Shown here: in pieces, positions 1 to 10,696 of the stretch
Position numbering within the stretch: position 1 is the first letter of the stretch
Layout of the letters: each line of letters starts with the position of its first letter
DNA from: Porpolomopsis calyptriformis
Lineage: Eukaryota > Basidiomycota > Agaricomycetes > Agaricales > Hygrophoraceae
Direction: 5' to 3'
DNA: 64,000 nt
Assembly: GCA_951640195.1 (NCBI GenBank)
Contig: OX621165.1
Span: forward strand, 1,302,001 to 1,366,000
Translations under genes and position numbers: made by a program
The notes under the pieces: generated by a model
Databases searched by the model: none
Told to the model about the DNA's origin: nothing
What the model saw: the letters and a program-made list of their open reading frames with translations, nothing else

Positions 1-1
1 G

Positions 2-988
2 GTGGACACAGAGGAGACAGTAAAGCTATATATGAATCATATTTGGAGGCTACATGGGGTCCCAGAGAAGATGATTTCAGACCGCGGAACGGAATTCACA
101 TCGAAACTAATGAGGGGAATTTTCAAGAAACTAGGGATTGAAGGGGCCTATTCAACAGCCTATCACCCTCAAACCGATGGACAAACTGAACACATTAACC
201 AAGAATTAGAGCAGTACCTCAGAACATTTTGTAATTATCGACAAAATGACTGGGCCAAGTTCTTACCAATGGCAGAATTCGCCCACAATAACAATGAAAA
301 TTCGTCCACAAAAAGGACTCCATTCTATGCTGCAAGGGGATATCATCCAAAGATGGCGATCCCTCAGGCTGGAAAGTCTGAAGTACCAAGAGCCCAAGAT
401 CTGACCGAAGAGATAAAAAGAGTTCAAGAAGAAATCAAGGCATCAATCAGGCTAGCCCAGAATACAATGAAAGACTATTATGATAAGAAAATGGAAGAAG
501 TACATAGGGAGGTTGGAGATAAGGTCTGGCTGGATGCAACAAACATCAGCACTACTGCCCCTAGCAAAAAACTGGCAGATAAGAGATTGGGACCCTTTGA
601 AATAGAAAGGAAACTCTCAGACCAAGTCTACAAATTGAAATTACCAGGGACGTACCGAATACATCCGGTCTTTCATGGAAATTTACTCAGCACTTATGAG
701 GACTCAGAGATAAAAGGGAGAAGATTGGAAGAACCGGAGGGAATAGAAATAGAAGGGGAGGAAGAGTACGAGGTTGACCAAATCCTGGATGGAAGGCTCT
801 GGCAAAACCAAAAACAATATTTGGTACAGTGGAAGGGGTACTCTATTTCGGAAAACTCCTGGGAACCCAGAAAAAATCTGGAGAATGCGGCGGAAAAGGT
901 CTCGGAATTTCATGACAAGCATCCCGACTTCAAATTTGAGAGGAGAAGAGCTTTGGGTCCATCCTCGCATAGCTCCGGTGGACTCTAG
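2..988 (+). CDS. Ty3-type integrase core and chromodomain, C-terminal part of pol (element A)
   Basis: The open frame enters from the left edge, so the true start lies outside the window. It carries the end of the integrase catalytic core (ISDRGTEFTS, then YHPQTDGQTEHINQE with the catalytic Glu), the GPFEIERKL and RIHPVFHGNLL segments typical of Ty3 integrase C-termini, and a chromodomain at about residues 255-310 (YEVDQILDGRL, then YLVQWKGYS and NSWEP). Integrase inserts the cDNA. The chromodomain of chromoviruses is known to guide insertion towards marked chromatin. The frame is intact to its TAG stop, which lies 11 bases before the 3' LTR, with a purine-rich tract (GGGAGGGGG) between them. 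I see no internal break in this part. Confidence 0.95.
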   Translation: MDTEETVKLYMNHIWRLHGVPEKMISDRGTEFTSKLMRGIFKKLGIEGAYSTAYHPQTDGQTEHINQELEQYLRTFCNYRQNDWAKFLPMAEFAHNNNENSSTKRTPFYAARGYHPKMAIPQAGKSEVPRAQDLTEEIKRVQEEIKASIRLAQNTMKDYYDKKMEEVHREVGDKVWLDATNISTTAPSKKLADKRLGPFEIERKLSDQVYKLKLPGTYRIHPVFHGNLLSTYEDSEIKGRRLEEPEGIEIEGEEEYEVDQILDGRLWQNQKQYLVQWKGYSISENSWEPRKNLENAAEKVSEFHDKHPDFKFERRRALGPSSHSSGGL

Positions 989-1157
989 GGAGGGGGTAAT
1001 GTCATAAAATTGGTGTTCACTCTCTTAAAATTCCTCTCTTTTCTTCGTTCTTTTCTTTTCTTTCTTATGCCAGTTCTTTTGGAGGGGAGGCTGTCTTTAT
1101 TGGCAGCGGAAACTACTTGTACAAAAGGAGGAATTCATGTCCGACTAGCTAATTATA

Positions 1158-2036
1158 CTAGTCCATCTTGGCAATCTCCTGCACCATACTGTCCCTCAAG
1201 AACTCTACAAAACTTGACACTACTTGACCATCTATTGCAGCCAACTTATTACCCCAGTAGATTGCCCCATTGGTGTCACCACCGGAGGCCTGCAACTTGG
1301 CAGCCTTCCCTTCAATGAAACTCATCACTATCTTTCTCGCTTCCTCACCCAACCAATCGTTGGTGGGACTCCACAACAAACTGGGAGGAATTTCTTCCTC
1401 CTCGATCTTGACGTTGACATTAGTCAATGACAACGACAAATCTTCCACTAAGAATAAAGAGTCAACAATCACGAAGAAAGTGAGGGAATTGAGAAGCTTA
1501 CCACTAGATAAAGAACTCAATGGACCAGGGGTCCAAGGACGGAAGGGGGGACTGGCAGCCTAGTCAACTGCCTCCTTCTTGACAGAAGGGAGGGAATCAG
1601 CCCACTTGTAAGACCCCCAATTAACCTGCTCCTCCAAAGGGAGCTGGGAAGTAGGGGGAGGGGCGTCATCATCCCAAGCTAAAGAAGGGAAAGCCTATTA
1701 TCAACAAACACAGACTAATAAAGACAAAACAAAATACTCACCAAGCGGATCCTCCATCAAGCCGCAAGCATGCTGGATTGGCCGGCGAATGAACGGACAC
1801 TTCTTGACTTTGTGCTTGCCACCGCAAGCAAAGCAGGAGAAAGAAGACTAACAGAGGTCAGTGTCGGAGGGGATGCGCTGGAGGTAGTAGTGAAACGAAT
1901 CGCAATCGAGAAAGACAGGAGTAGTGCAGTGCACCACTCCAGACTGCTTGAAGAATCGGACATAGTGGCCTTGGTGGGAGGGAGTCATGATGAATTGACA
2001 AGGATTGAACTGAAGCGTAGGGATACAACCCCACAC
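1158..2036 (-). pseudogene. antisense two-exon gene inside the A LTR, broken copy
   Basis: This corresponds to the intact gene at 30628-31506 in the solo A LTR. Exon 1 is 2036-1742 and exon 2 is 1678-1158, with the same GTGAGT donor and TTTAG acceptor positions. Here exon 1 has a TAG at 1860-1858 and exon 2 a TAG at 1562-1560. Both replace a tryptophan codon of the other copy (TGG to TAG). The protein family is not recognised. The gene runs against the LTR transcript, so it must have its own promoter or be expressed from outside. Confidence 0.75.
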
Positions 2037-2346
2037 CTTTTATATGCTCAGACACAAAGGGAAGACCAAAAGGAGGTTCCTCAGTCAAAGAAGAGAAACC
2101 CGATACGCCAGACAAGAGATAGAAACAACAGTGATCTCATGACTAGAAGAACAATAGGAACCAGTCATGAGACAGCACAGCCTGATACTGTGGAAGGCTA
2201 TGCCCAATAGAGTTGAGTCATCAAGACAACACAGCCTTCCGCAGTATGACTAAGAACAATGGCAAACCTTAAAACGGAGGCTGTGAATAATAGAAAATGG
2301 GGTGACTGCAGAAGCTGACTCATAGTGACTCCTATTTTAGAAATAC

Positions 2347-2354
2347 TATATAAA
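2347..2354 (+). promoter_or_regulatory. TATA box of the A LTR
   Basis: TATATAAA lies in the last quarter of the LTR, about 350 bases before its end, in sense orientation. The same box is conserved at 31818-31825 in the solo LTR. It is the likely Pol II promoter of element A. Confidence 0.65.
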
Positions 2355-2707
2355 CCCTGAGGGCGAAGTGGATCATCACTTCATCCTCCTGTGAGATTAC
2401 TTGTAGTAGCACGAATGCAATCAGAATCATCAGACTTCTCTTCCATCAGAACAAGAAAAGAGAAACACAAAACTATAACTACTGAGCCAATCGTTCATGC
2501 CCATATTCCCTAAACTCTCAGCAGAGGCACGCAATGGATTCAACTCACAGAACAACTTCTTTGTAGAAGTAAAACTTAACTCAGGAGGAATCATCACCCT
2601 TTACGAGGACGTCCCCATCAGAACTTTCTTCTACATCCTACTAGACTTATTAAGCTCCAAGGCTTGCCTTGTGATTGACGAAAAGACTTGCAACTACAGT
2701 TGTGACA

Positions 2708-2747
2708 GATAAGATAAAGGAAAAGAAAGAAAATTACGACTGTGACA
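2708..2747 (-). repeat. residual end of the 3' LTR of element H
   Basis: These 40 bases match the last bases of the H LTR at 45320-45719 and of the J LTR at 63046-63467 (AAAATTACGAC then TGTGACA). The rest of this LTR lies beyond the left edge, displaced by element A. The first bases, GATAA, are the expected right-hand TSD copy of A. A reverse-complement polypurine tract (TACACCTC) follows, as expected for an element on the minus strand. Confidence 0.85.
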
Positions 2748-2782
2748 TACACCTCAGCTTCAAAGGAAATTTGTCCTGAATT

Positions 2783-3520
2783 TCAAACTTGGGTGGTGTC
2801 AGTTGTTTCATTCTCTGAGGCCTGGGTCAGGATTTCCTCAGTGGCGGGGGCCTCAATGACCACTGAGAGGGAAGCAATGGGGTTGGCTTCCAAGGCTGCT
2901 TTGATGGGGGAAGGGGCTTGGACTGTCATGATGTTGTCGTTGTCGTCCGGGTATTCCAAATCAAGGTTGATTGGGTATTCGACTGATTTCCTGTACTCAA
3001 TTAAAGTCTCCGTCATTGCGAGGTCTTGTTGAGACCAAAGGAAATCTTCCCTAGTGAGCTGTTCGGCTCGACGACTCTCTTCTACGAGCTTGACGATGAT
3101 GGCGTGGGTGGTGACATCATAGCAATCTACCCACATTCGCTTCTTTTGTCGTTGGAGCTCCCAGAGTTTGAGCTCGCTTCTGTCCAAACGGTCTTTCCAA
3201 AATCCAACGCTTTTCTGTAGCGATTCGTTCTCGGTCTGCAGGGCGTCGCGTTCTTCACAAAGTTCTCAGTTCCAGTTGCTGACGCTGTTGCTGTGAACTG
3301 TGAGATGGGAGATGGTGACGGTGGGATCTTCGGGAGGAGGGGTTCATCCTACAAAGAAATCTTCTGCGCAAGAACGAGCTTGTTGGTGTAGCTGTTGAGG
3401 AGAGGAAGCAGTGGTGGAGGGACTGGGGGTAGGGGATCAGATGGCAGACAAGGGAATTCGTCCAGTATGTTGGATAGCAACTTGAGGGGAGGGGGATCAT
3501 GTGGATCGTGTGGCAGGCAT
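2783..3520 (-). pseudogene. ORF3 of element H: coiled-coil protein downstream of pol
   Basis: This is one frame of 246 codons starting at ATG 3520 (MPATRST...) and ending at 2783. It lies between pol and the 3' LTR in the same direction as pol, a position where gypsy elements normally have nothing or an env-like gene. The N-terminal third is Ser/Pro/Thr rich. The middle is a charged coiled coil (LCEERDALQTENESLQKS) followed by KLWELQRQKKRMWVDCYDV, and the tail is acidic and Pro/Thr rich. Several in-frame TGA codons break the first 90 codons, and where the J copy can be compared (NWNRELC) TGA stands for Arg. A homologue lies at 63503-64000. I do not recognise the family and see no signal peptide or membrane segment. 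Confidence 0.8.
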
Positions 3521-3682
3521 GATGAGATTATTGCGACGTTTTGGTTGAGTGGTCTTGATCATTGCAACAAAGTTATTGAATCGTGAAGGAAAGTGGAGAT
3601 GTCTTCGCAGTATATAAGGAGTGATTCTAAAAATAGAGGTCAATTCTTGGCAAATGATATGATGACAAATGAATGAATGGAA

Positions 3683-5617
3683 TCAGGTCACCGTTTGAAT
3701 TGAGTCTTCGTACATCTTCATAATTTCCTTGGCGTGTCGTAAAATGTTTGATCGATCTTCCCAAGTGGCTTCTTCGATCAGATAGCCTTTCCATTTGACC
3801 AAATATTTTCATCGTTGTTTGGCTCTGGAATGTTGTAATATGGATTCGACCTCGTATTCTTCTTCGTTTTTGATCAGATCAGGAGGAGGCCGTGATGTGT
3901 CGATGACATCAGGGTGGAGTGATTTATTTCTGATGTTGGGTCTCAGGAGTGAAATGTGAAAGACTGGGTGTAGTCTCCATGTTCCAGGAATGTCGATCAG
4001 ATAAGCAAGGTCCAATATCTTCTTCAAGACCTTGAATGGTCCAGTCCGTTGGTTGTCGAGCTTCTTCGAGGGTTGTGTCATCTTGATGTTTTTGGTGTCC
4101 AACCAAACCAGGTCTCCTTCTTCATAGGAGGGTGAGGGTTTCCATTTATGATCAGCATATTTCTTCATCGATTCCGTTGTCTTCAGTAAAGATCATTCGG
4201 CATTTTGCTGTGCGCGCATGAGGCGTTCATGAAAGGTATTGGCTGCGGGCACATTACTTTGATCCGGAATAGTCGTGGGGAGATGGGGATGGCATCCGTA
4301 TTCCATATAGAATGGTGATTGTGAAGTTGCAGAGTGTTGTCGATTGTTGTAGGCAAATTCTGCAGAAGCGAGCCATTCCAACCAGTCGTCTTGCATGAAG
4401 TTGGTATAGAAATGTAGATAGACCTCGAGTTCTTGATTGGTACATTCTGTTTGACCATCTGTTTGAGGATGATATGCAGTGGAGAGACCGGAGATGATTC
4501 CTAAGGAATTATTGAGAGCTTCTGTGAATTTCGATGTGAATTGCACTCCACGATCGGATATAACCTTTTGGGGCCATCCATGATGTTTCCAGATGTGATT
4601 CTGAAAGAGTTTTACAGCACCTTCTGATGAAAGATTGGAAGTTGTCAGGATGAAATAAGCACGTTTAGTGAAACGATCGACAACAACCATCACAGCATCG
4701 TAGCCTTGTGACTTGGGGAGTTCGATGATAAGATCGACGGTGATCTCTTTCCATGGTTCTATAGAAGGGGGTATGGGTTGGAGTAATCCTGACAGTTTCG
4801 AAGGGTAGTTCTTGTTTTGTTGACAAGCTGGGCAGGATTGAATGTAGTTGGTGATGTCTTGTGGGGCACCATCCCAAATGAAGTTACGAAGAATAAGTTC
4901 TTTCATCTTCTCAATGCTAGGGTGACCAGCGTGGGGGTAGGCATGGGACAGTTGTATAATGTCTGTGTGCAAAGATACTTCCTCCGGCACCACTATTTGA
5001 CCTTCAACATCGCGTACAAGCCCATCTGCTTGGGTCCAAGTGAGTGAGGCATCCTCGAGTTTATCTTGGATCTTCTGTGGGAGTGGGATTTTGAAGTGTA
5101 ATCTGGAAAGAAAACCTGGATTCGACAACTTGACAATTGAATTAATCCATTGGTCACGCGCTATCAGAACTTTATTCTCCACATCGGCTTTGACGCTGGG
5201 TAAGTAATCCAGATGTCTGGACAGACTGTCTGCTTTGTTCTTCCTCCCTGGAATGTACTCGATTTTGAACCCGAATCTGGACAGATACTCAGACCAATGA
5301 GTCTGGCGATTCAACAAGCAAAGATTCTTGGAGAAGTATCATAAGGCCAAACTGTCTGTTCTGATGAGAATATCATGTCTTGCTCCTTTGAGGAGATGGC
5401 GCCATTGTTTGAAGGAATCAATGATCGCTAGGAGCTCCAGATCATGAGTTGGGTAGTTCTTTTCAGCAGGGGAGGTAGATCTTGAGTGATAGCCAATAGG
5501 CTTCCAGTGTCCATCGTGAAGCTGAGAGAGTATTCCCACGATCCCAATAATGGAAGTGTCGGTTTCTAAGCAGTAAGGGAGATCGCAATCAGGAATATAA
5601 AGGACGGGCGCATTCGT
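3683..5617 (-). pseudogene. pol of element H, 3' part: RNase H, integrase, chromodomain
   Basis: This continues the reading of 43719-42108 after removal of element G. In order it shows the RNase H start (TNAPVLYIPDCDLPY...ETDTS), the YPTHDLELLAI segment, the integrase zinc region (H-x-H...C-x2-C, ending SCPACQQNK), the catalytic core (TVDLI, ISDRGVQFTS, HPQTDGQTE), GPFKVLKKI, and a chromodomain (YEVESILQH, then KYLVKWKGY and ATWEDR). In-frame stops interrupt it, for example a TGA before KYLVKWKGY and one before SLLKTTESM, both where related elements carry Arg. The frame ends with TGA at 3685-3683. The chromodomain makes this a chromovirus. It is inactive in this copy. Confidence 0.92.
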
Positions 5618-6205
5618 TGATATGACCCCTCCGTCCCCTGAGCACTGTATATTCAACTATACAAATACTAGACGCCTATCAAGTCCTTCGAACATGAACT
5701 CGAACCCTCCAAATGCTCCCGATAGCTCCCGAACATCCTGAATGACTTCGAGAATCATCGAACGCTCCGAACGCGAATGAAAGTTTGTATATCAAAGGGA
5801 AGACACTATTCAAAGGCATCGATTCTCTTCTATTTCTCCCTTTTCATTCGATTCCTTCATTCCCATTCACTACTTTCCCCTTAGATCATTAGAGAGGCTC
5901 CCCTTTTATCATATACACTCAAAGGGATCCTTATACTAGAAGATATATATACTGTATGTTGTAGCTAGTGATCCAACAAGTTAGATATTCGCTTCTCTCT
6001 TGCTCTCGAGTCTAGATCTTCTAAGACTTCCTCTCGATTTCCTCTTTCGACTTTCCAATCCTTCTGATTCCCTGATCAATCACATTCGCGAACGATTGAA
6101 GACTCCCTTTCCACGATTATTGATCATAGGCTGTGTTGAGACTCTTTATAGTCGTCCTTGCACCTTGTTCTGTGTTCGGTTCTCATATATGAAGCAGACG
6201 TATCA
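5618..6205 (+). repeat. 5' LTR of element G (588 bp)
   Basis: It starts TGATATGACCCC and ends GACGTATCA; the family consensus ends are TGATACG/CGTATCA. Further copies are at 41531-42107 (3' LTR) and 54350-54957 (solo). It interrupts H pol exactly between the codons for ...SLLT and NAPVL. The flanks are TCGT on the left and TTGT on the right (42108-42111), consistent with a 4-bp TSD carrying one C-to-T change. Confidence 0.93.
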
Positions 6206-6207
6206 TT

Positions 6208-6224
6208 TTGGAGCCCACCACGAG
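6208..6224 (+). other. tRNA-type primer-binding site of element G
   Basis: TGGAGCCCACCACGAGG starts two bases after the LTR end. The leading TGG is the complement of a tRNA CCA end, which suggests conventional tRNA priming. The specific tRNA cannot be named from the window. This contrasts with the self-complementary sites of B, C, E and H. Confidence 0.5.
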
Positions 6225-6466
6225 GGCCCACTATTAAATCTTAAAAGGTTCCTTCAACTCAGTCCTTCGAACCGCCATTCCCGATACACAATCGAGTGAC
6301 TTGAAGTACTACCCTATGAGATAGATTCACTCAGAACACCAATCTGACCCAACTAACACTTCCTAGCTCTCAAATAAATCGAAATTCAACTTCGATCAAC
6401 CAACCCGATTCGCCCGACGAACCATCTTCTACCCTATCACTTTCGTCATTATCTTCGATTTCTACA

Positions 6467-7131
6467 ATGACTATGACGACTCCACCAACTCTAGTTATGC
6501 CCGCTCGCGGTCACTCAACCGCCCCGAAGTTCAATCCCGAACAACCACAAGAACTTCGAAGATACTTCCAAGACCTCAGAGGTCTTTTCGCTAATTGTAG
6601 CATCACCGATGACGATGCTAAGAAGACTTACACTTGCAAATATGTTGACATTGATACCTCCGAACTCTGGGAATACCAAACAGAGTTCCAAGCTGGACAT
6701 ACATTCAATGAATTCATCGCAGCCATCTATAAGCTATACCCAGGATCGGAAGACGATCGAAAGTGGTCCATCACCGACATGGACAAGATAGTCGGAGAAC
6801 AGCTTCGACTAGGGATCATGAACATGAACGAACTCGGAGTGTATTTCCGATCGTTCCTGGTGATTACTAAATTCCTGCAATCGAAGAACAGAATCTTCGA
6901 AGCGGAACAAAGTCGTGCCTTTGTCCGAGGATTCCAACCCGAACTCTGGACTAGAATCATCCAACGACTGGAAATCAAGTTCCCCGACCACTTCCCCAAT
7001 GATCCTTATGGGGTAAATGATATCAATGAGGTGGCCCATTTCATTCTCTATGGAACATCTCCGAACACTTTCTTACCGCGCGAAACTACAACTTCGATAA
7101 TGACTACTACCCCTGCCATGAAACAAGAAGA
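6467..7131 (+). pseudogene. gag of element G, N-terminal part, cut off by element E
   Basis: The frame opens with MTMTTPPTLVMPARGHS, 261 bases after the 5' LTR, and reads 221 codons of helical, charged sequence of Ty3 gag character (FNPEQPQELRRYFQDL, later LRLGIMNMNELGVYFRSF). It forms the structural capsid. Element E is inserted at 7132; the few codons that remain open past that point are LTR sequence. No zinc knuckle is found on either side of the insertion, and the protease resumes directly at 35300, so part of the gag C-terminus appears to be missing from G altogether. Confidence 0.8.
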
Positions 7132-7388
7132 TGTTAGGTCCGAAGTTTCGGAGTTGAATTCAGAGATCGGAGATGGATAAATGACGGGACTTAGTCGATA
7201 TTCTGTCTACAGATACAGGGGAAAAAATGCAGTACTTATATACCTGCTAGATAATTATATCTGAGACATAGTGACGATAGAGGACGTTATAAGTAGGAAA
7301 CATGTGAAAAGTATGGAGTGTTCGGAGTTGTCGGAGTAATCGGAGTTCATCGGAATTCATCAGAGTTCGTCGGAACTGGGATGTAACA
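7132..7388 (-). repeat. 3' LTR of element E (257 bp)
   Basis: In element sense it begins TGTTACATCCCAG and ends GGACCTAACA. The partner LTR is 35043-35299 and a solo copy is 35994-36250. The two LTRs of E differ at about a dozen positions, all transitions by eye, so E is not recent. The element-sense polypurine tract (AAGAGGGAGATAC) lies immediately inside it. Confidence 0.93.
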
Positions 7389-8375
7389 GTATCTCCCTCT
7401 TAAGGGCGAGCCCTCGAGACTGCATATTGGACTTGACCATATTTGGTAATGACCAAGAAATCGGAGTTTCGGAATGTGGCGGATTTCGGAGAATCGTCGG
7501 AGTTTGAAATCGGAACATATATAACGAGGTCCGGTGGACCACCCTTCTTCATTAACAATGCCCACTCGCAAAGAAATCCAAGCCCAACTCGCACAGCTGC
7601 AAGTCCAGCTCGAAAACGAAGAGCGACGAGAACGCGAGGAAGCGGAGAAAAAACCGGAGGAGGCCCGGAGGGCGGAGGAAGAGCGTCAGTTGGCAGAGGA
7701 ACGACGGGCAGCCAGAAAGGCAGCCAAAGCTGCAAAAAGGGAGGCAGCAAGGACAACGGAGCAAGCAGAGATGGCAGAGATGGCGGCGGAGGAAAGATCA
7801 GGGCAAGAGGCCTTGATCAGAAGGCCGTAAGTATTTTCTTTTTCATCTGCCTTATTCCGGAGTTGACTGGAGTTCATTTAGGAGAGCTCCGTGTGAGCCT
7901 TGCATCAAGAAAGGGAGCGCGGAGGAGTGCGTGTGGCCGACCGGACAGGGGAAGGCCTGGAGTTGTACTGCCTGCCAACAGGTGAAGGCCAAATACTGGG
8001 TTGGGGAAGAACCAGCAAAAAGGAAACGCGTCCGGAATACCACGGAGGAACCGGAACACGGAGGAAAAGGCGGCAGGGAAATGCGGAGTCGTCGGAGATG
8101 GCGAATTTGAGGGAGGAGTTGCAGGGAGTTTGGGGGGAAATGAGGAAGATGAGAATGGAGATGAAGAGAATGAGGGAGTCCATGGAGAGGACTGAGGAGT
8201 TGTTAGATGGGGATTATAAGGACAGTGGAGAAAGCGGAGAAAGTTCAGAGGAATCGGAGGTGTCGGAGATGTCGGAGGAGGAGGAATTACCCATACTGTG
8301 CCTGGCCTAGTACTTGGTCAGGCTAGCTAAAGCAGAGTAGTATACAATAAATACAGTCTGCACAGTATGTTAGGA

Positions 8376-10100
8376 ACTTCAGATAGCAAGGCCAACTAGT
8401 TGTCTCCCATCTGACATGCTTTCAATATTTTTATGTGATGCCGCTGCCATGATATGAATATTTTGCCAGAGGGAGTGCTAAATTGCGCCAGTTCAGGTAC
8501 TCGGTCACCCGTGGGAACTTCCTGCACAGCCACCACTACCAACACCACCTCGCATGGGCACGACGTGCCAGACCACTGCAAAGACGGCGGAGGTGACCCA
8601 CTGTCACAAGGTAGTCCCCTGCCAACTGGCAAGGGTAGAAATGGTGCAGATGAGGCACACCAGTGTGTGCTCTGATTCTTGTTGAGTGACTCCCAACAAC
8701 ACCACTCTGGCTAACTGCTGGCCACCCTTGCCCTCAGGCCCATCCCAGACGTATCATTCTAGAGCCCAGTGCGATGGATTGTGCTCCTTTGCTTCACTCA
8801 GTTCTCTTCATTTTGCCTATGCACTTTTCAGTGTATCTCCACCCTCATTTTCTTCTTCATTGTCCTGTCTCCCATCGTTCTCGACAACACCATATCATCC
8901 CTGCACTCAGCTTGCCTTTCAAGACCATCTGTACCACCATTCAAGATCCCCATCTCAGGACTTTGACCCATTCCCCAACCTACCCTTTGACGTCGATCTC
9001 ACTCAGTTTCGGTTCGTTTCGCATGATATCTATATCGCTCGATTCACGTTTTCAAGGGCTTTCCGACGGTTCCAAGCTCATAAGATTCGGCCCAGTAGTT
9101 CCACAGATTCTCGCATGTCTTTGTTGTGGCATACCTGGAGGATGATTTGGCGATATCGACAGTTTGACAGCTCGTCAATCGTTCATTCTTGGGTCTCGAT
9201 AAGTCCCATTTCGTGCCCTTCTAACGAGCCCGATATCACTCAGATCCACCCACACGTCGTCGACAAACACCTTTGTCTTTGTACCCTTCTCTTACATTGT
9301 GCCCAATTTCGTTTTCACTCGATATTCCACGTATCCCTTGTCGATTGCATCCCTTCGGTTCGTCTCGTCAACCGCATCAAAACGACCCCGCATTTGTAGG
9401 ATTCCGTTCAGCGGTTCCAAAGATATGTATTTCTTTGTTCTTTGGACCAGATAGGATTATGATTCGGCCATATCTCCAGATTGACCCCACAGATTCCCTC
9501 CATCTTTGGATCGTCACGACGCCTCGTCCATACCTTTCCAACGACCCCAAGATCGTCCATATCCGTCCACGCGTTATTGACCAACGACATACCCCCTCCC
9601 CCCTCATCACCAGGCAGACCCATTTCATGGCTCTTTCCTCACCGTTTCGGACCGTTAGACACTTGTCCTAGAGCTCCCCCTCGAGCTCCTCATGGTTTCC
9701 TCATCTGCTTTCATCTATTTCGCCTCCCCCATCATTACCGTCATTGTCTCTACGACTTTAGATTTTGGACCCCTATCCAGACCAATCTGCTAATATTGCC
9801 TTCGTTTTATGCCCAATTCTTTCGTCAAGTGCTCATTTTGCACCCCTCATCTTCGTCTCTCAGTGTCATCATCATTCCCGGCCCAACTTCCGGTCAATTA
9901 TCCTCCAATTTTCGCTTTTTCAGCCATATCCTCATCATTCATGTACGATTTCTTCGACTAAGCCTATCTTTGGAAGCTTACAGGATGGTTTGCAGTCGCT
10001 TTTCGTTTGACTGGTCATCAGAGTATGGTTCGCAGTCCCCTTTTCGGCCATCAGAGGATGGTTCGCAATCCCCTGTCATTGACTGACCATCAAGCAGGGT
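8376..10100. other. T1 interior without a convincing gene
   Basis: About 1.3 kb of this (8750-10090) is strikingly pyrimidine-biased on the plus strand and gives long but low-complexity open frames (Ser/His/Pro/Phe-rich), which I take as by-products of composition. At 8749-8770 the string GACGTATCATT...GAGCCCA resembles the LTR end and priming region of element G, so part may be an old LTR fragment. The minus strand at 8396-8632 shows a short open frame of no known type. Confidence 0.35.
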
Positions 10101-10249
10101 TTCCTTTGCCTATGGATTTTTTTCATTTGTGTTTTGTATTGATGTCGGAACAAGACCGACGTTGTCGATATCGAGGCCATCACGAGGCACAGGATGTGCC
10201 ACGTCACCACCAACGGCGGGCTATGTCTCCACGCTGTATCGCCCACGTC

Positions 10250-10696
10250 CTACTCGTTACAACTAGAATAGCCGTACAACCATCCAACGACGGTTGCGAT
10301 CAAGATTGGGGGATGCCACAACATCGACCACGACCTGTTGGCGTAGACGATGACGAGCCATACAGCTCTAGCCACCACCTCAATGACGCAATGCTGAGCC
10401 CAATGGCTAATTCCTCGGCGACCTGCCACTTGGATCCACTCCGTGAGCACCTCCTCCTGTGCAGTAGTAAGCAGGAGCTCATGCGCATGGCCCTCCTTGT
10501 GGGTAAGGATGCCATTCCATCTATCAGTAAGAGTGCTTCGAGGGACCTCAAACTGCATTGCCACGTTTTGGATGGAGAGATTTGGCTTGCCATTGGGTTT
10601 GGTACCTGAGGCAACAAGCACAGTGAGTGCGTGCTCCATTAGCTGTGCCTGAGTGAGATCTACAAGCAAAGGGGGTTCAGCAAGAGGTGGAGCCAT
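10250..10696 (-). pseudogene. pogo-like transposase remnant of T1
   Basis: From ATG 10696 the frame reads MAPPLAEPPLLVDLTQAQLM, then a psq-type helix-turn-helix (SIQNVAMQFEVPRSTLTDRW) and the start of a CENP-B-like second DNA-binding domain (LLTTAQEEVLTEWIQ, then GRRG). This order is typical of pogo/Fot1 transposases, which bind the inverted repeats. After GRRG the similarity moves to another frame, and the catalytic DDE domain is not found, so the copy is dead. Upstream codons to 10756 are open but lack family features. Confidence 0.65.

Larger units (their letters stand above)
1000..2707 (+). repeat. 3' LTR of element A (1,708 bp)
   Basis: It begins TGTCATAAAATTGG and ends GTTGTGACA, so the ends are TGTCA/TGACA inverted repeats, and it follows a polypurine tract. 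A second copy with the same limits lies at 30469-32177, which fixes both ends. It is much longer than the other LTRs in the window (257-608 bp) because it contains an antisense two-exon gene. The element sits inside the 3' LTR of element H: H-type LTR sequence resumes at 2708. The matching TSD copy is outside the window. Confidence 0.95.

Noticed and set aside
7132..7180. Extension of G gag past 7131
   Set aside because: These codons are the first bases of the E LTR, as shown by the identical sequence at 35043.
8686..10086. Several plus-strand open frames of 80-237 codons
   Set aside because: They are overlapping frames in a C/T-rich block with low-complexity composition and no recognisable domain, splice pattern or conserved copy.
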